From contig JAQTLX010000013.1 of NCBI GenBank assembly GCA_028714695.1, positions 37,823 through 101,822 on the forward strand: a stretch of DNA of 64,000 nucleotides. Reading direction: 5' to 3'. Shown piece after piece: positions 62,629-64,000 of this stretch; within the stretch, counting starts at the first letter, position 1; every line of letters begins with the position of its first letter. Origin of the DNA: Ignavibacteria bacterium. GTDB lineage: Bacteria; Bacteroidota; Ignavibacteria; Tepidaquicellales; Tepidaquicellaceae. The position numbers were made by a program, and so were the translations under genes. The notes beneath the pieces were generated by a model. It was not told the origin of the DNA. It worked only from the letters and a program-made list of their open reading frames with translations, and ran no database searches.

Positions 62629-63879
62629 ATGAAAAAATTAATAATCACTTCATTATTCTTTCTAATTACTTATTACTCATTACTAATTAGTAATTGTCAA
62701 AGTCAGTGGATACAACAATACACAGGTACAACATCTAACCTATATGACATGAAGTTTCTAAACGAACGAACCGGATGGGTAGTTGGAGATGCGGGTGTGT
62801 TATTGAAGACAACGAATGGCGGAATAAACTGGGTGCAAATGGGATATCCAGTCGGAGGAAAACCATTTAACGGTGTTCATATTGTTGATTCAAACATTGT
62901 TTACGTTGTAGGTTATTATGAAACGATAATAAAAACAACAAACGGCGGCAGCAATTGGATAATAATACGAAACGGACCAAGTTTCCAAGGAGAAAGTTAC
63001 TTCTGCGTGTTTTTTATAGATAAGGATAAAGGCTGGATAGCCGGCACAGGAGAGAAAGTATTAAAAACGACTGACGGGGGCGAAACGATAGATTCGGCAT
63101 ATGTTAATGGCGGATGGTTCTATGATATGTATTTCAAGGATGCAAATACGGGGTGTATGAGCGAGGAGGGAAGAGTATTTAAAACAACAAATGGAGGAAT
63201 AAATTGGTATCCTTCACTTTCGGCTTCACTGGGTCATATATTTATGAAAATATCATTTGTAGATAATTTATACGGATGGGTTTGTTCGCTTAATGGAAGA
63301 GCGGTTTATCGTACAATTGATTTTGGTTCTAATTGGTCACTTATTGACACTACGGTTCCGGGAATGGGCTGCATTCATTTTATTAATAAGGATACAGGAT
63401 TTATGGGTGGAAATACGAATAGACTATATAAATCTACTAATAGCGGATTCAGTTGGCGCAGGGAAAACACAGTTACGAGCAATGAACAATTCGAAGCCAT
63501 TAAATTTGTCAATGACACAGTCGGCTGGGTTGCAGCCACAACAGGAGTGATACTACATACAACAAAGGGAGGACAGCCGGTTGTGAACATTTCACAAAAC
63601 GGAAATGAAATACCGAAGGGTTATAGACTTAATCAGAATTATCCGAATCCGTTTAATCCGACTACAAATATTAGTTATGATATTCCGAAAGACGGATTTG
63701 TTTCTTTGAAAATTTACGATGCCACAGGCAGAGAAATCAAAACGCTCGTAAATGGATTTATTAATGCAGGAAGATATGTCATGGGATTCAATGGAGGTAG
63801 TCTTTCTTCAGGCGTTTATTTTTATAGAATAATTGCAGGCAATTATATTGAAACGAAAAGAATGGTGCTGATTAAATAA
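62629..63879 (+). CDS. YCF48-repeat T9SS-secreted protein, copy 2
   Basis: A 416-residue paralogue starting 16 bases after copy 1, offset by 1270 bases with no indels up to the sorting domain. Residues 1-50 and about 85-342 are (nearly) identical to copy 1; residues about 51-84 differ; the sorting domain is of another type (NYPNPFNPTTNISYDIP to LSSGVYFYR and KRMVLIK) closer to those of the other T9SS cargos here. ATG start. Same predicted fold and surface location as copy 1. Confidence 0.92.
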   Translation: MKKLIITSLFFLITYYSLLISNCQSQWIQQYTGTTSNLYDMKFLNERTGWVVGDAGVLLKTTNGGINWVQMGYPVGGKPFNGVHIVDSNIVYVVGYYETIIKTTNGGSNWIIIRNGPSFQGESYFCVFFIDKDKGWIAGTGEKVLKTTDGGETIDSAYVNGGWFYDMYFKDANTGCMSEEGRVFKTTNGGINWYPSLSASLGHIFMKISFVDNLYGWVCSLNGRAVYRTIDFGSNWSLIDTTVPGMGCIHFINKDTGFMGGNTNRLYKSTNSGFSWRRENTVTSNEQFEAIKFVNDTVGWVAATTGVILHTTKGGQPVVNISQNGNEIPKGYRLNQNYPNPFNPTTNISYDIPKDGFVSLKIYDATGREIKTLVNGFINAGRYVMGFNGGSLSSGVYFYRIIAGNYIETKRMVLIK

Positions 63880-63900
63880 GGACATTTGTCCTATCAAAAA

Positions 63901-63925
63901 TGTTAAGAGGAAAGAAAACTTAACA
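63901..63925 (+). other. Inverted repeat just before a ribosome site
   Basis: TGTTAAG (63901-63907) and CTTAACA (63919-63925) form a 7-bp stem with an A/G-rich loop, ending one base before the AAGGAG of the next gene. It could be a weak terminator for the T9SS gene or affect translation of the next gene. Confidence 0.4.
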
Positions 63926-63939
63926 AAGGAGATAGGTAA

Positions 63940-64000
63940 ATGGATAAGAGAAAGCACTTAAGATTAGAAAGACAAAAAGAAAAAACATCGGAGGGAGAGT
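63940..64000 (+). CDS. Start of a gene running off the window
   Basis: ATG 63940 follows a good ribosome site, AAGGAG (63926-63931), by 8 bases. The 20 visible codons read MDKRKHLRLERQKEKTSEGE, a basic, highly charged start. Too short to assign a family. Confidence 0.5.
   Translation, partial: MDKRKHLRLERQKEKTSEGE

Overview
The window reads as an AT-rich chromosomal segment of a member of the Ignavibacteria (Bacteroidota/Chlorobiota lineage). The main reasons are: six intact or decayed genes ending in the type IX secretion (T9SS) type A sorting domain with the NYPNPFNP motif; several candidate promoters with the Bacteroidota TAnnTTTG -7 element; mostly weak Shine-Dalgarno sequences; and Bacteroidota-type families such as DUF3098, a CBS-less IMPDH/GMPR homologue and BshC. 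No phage, transposase, integrase or CRISPR array is visible, so this is mostly housekeeping sequence with small lineage-specific islands.

Layout. 1-1.9 kb: the start of a glutamate dehydrogenase gene, a decayed YCF48-repeat/T9SS gene and an NlpC/P60 lipoprotein. 1.96-11.5 kb: a tightly packed ten-gene + strand run (two peptide-type ABC permeases, dprA, DUF3109, rpoN, hslV, hslU, an outer-membrane barrel, a V4R-domain protein and a soluble histidine kinase) closed by a strong terminator. 11.6-14.9 kb: a minus-strand thiolase, 3-hydroxyacyl-CoA dehydrogenase and acyl-CoA dehydrogenase operon. 15.2-17.1 kb: a T9SS cargo with an Omp28/thioredoxin-like domain. 17.3-27.3 kb: minus-strand metabolism and repair (tpiA, a GT39-like membrane protein, photolyase, an IMPDH/GMPR-family gene, sucC, P5C dehydrogenase, a beta-lactamase-family hydrolase, lipoproteins). 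27.5-35.2 kb: a FadL-like porin, two large T9SS cargos and an MFS transporter. 35.3-42.3 kb: bshC, a GT9 glycosyltransferase, an RlmI-like methyltransferase and an M16 protease. 43.8-51.5 kb: pstC-pstA-pstB, an L,D-transpeptidase with no ordinary start codon, then tonB, a small membrane protein, a PstS-like protein and a TPR protein. 51.5-59.8 kb: an M20 peptidase, DUF3098, tmRNA, and a minus-strand envelope/translation block (hisS-unknown-lgt; rpmH-rnpA-yidD-yidC-GT9). 60-61 kb: two unknown genes, one with an HTH. 61.4-63.9 kb: a tandem pair of near-identical YCF48/T9SS genes whose C-terminal sorting domains differ.

Genes too short or unusual to show as ordinary long ORFs were recovered by reading: rpmH (51 aa), ssrA with tag AENNYALAA, the 5' part of gdhA, the true length of the L,D-transpeptidase, and the start of a partial gene at the right edge. 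The items most worth a second look are a 24-bp near-identical palindromic box in front of two unrelated hypothetical genes, the mosaic T9SS gene pair, the V4R/histidine-kinase pair, the TonB/PstS-like/TPR cluster and the two genes without an evident standard start codon. I did not find a clearly new defence or mobile system.
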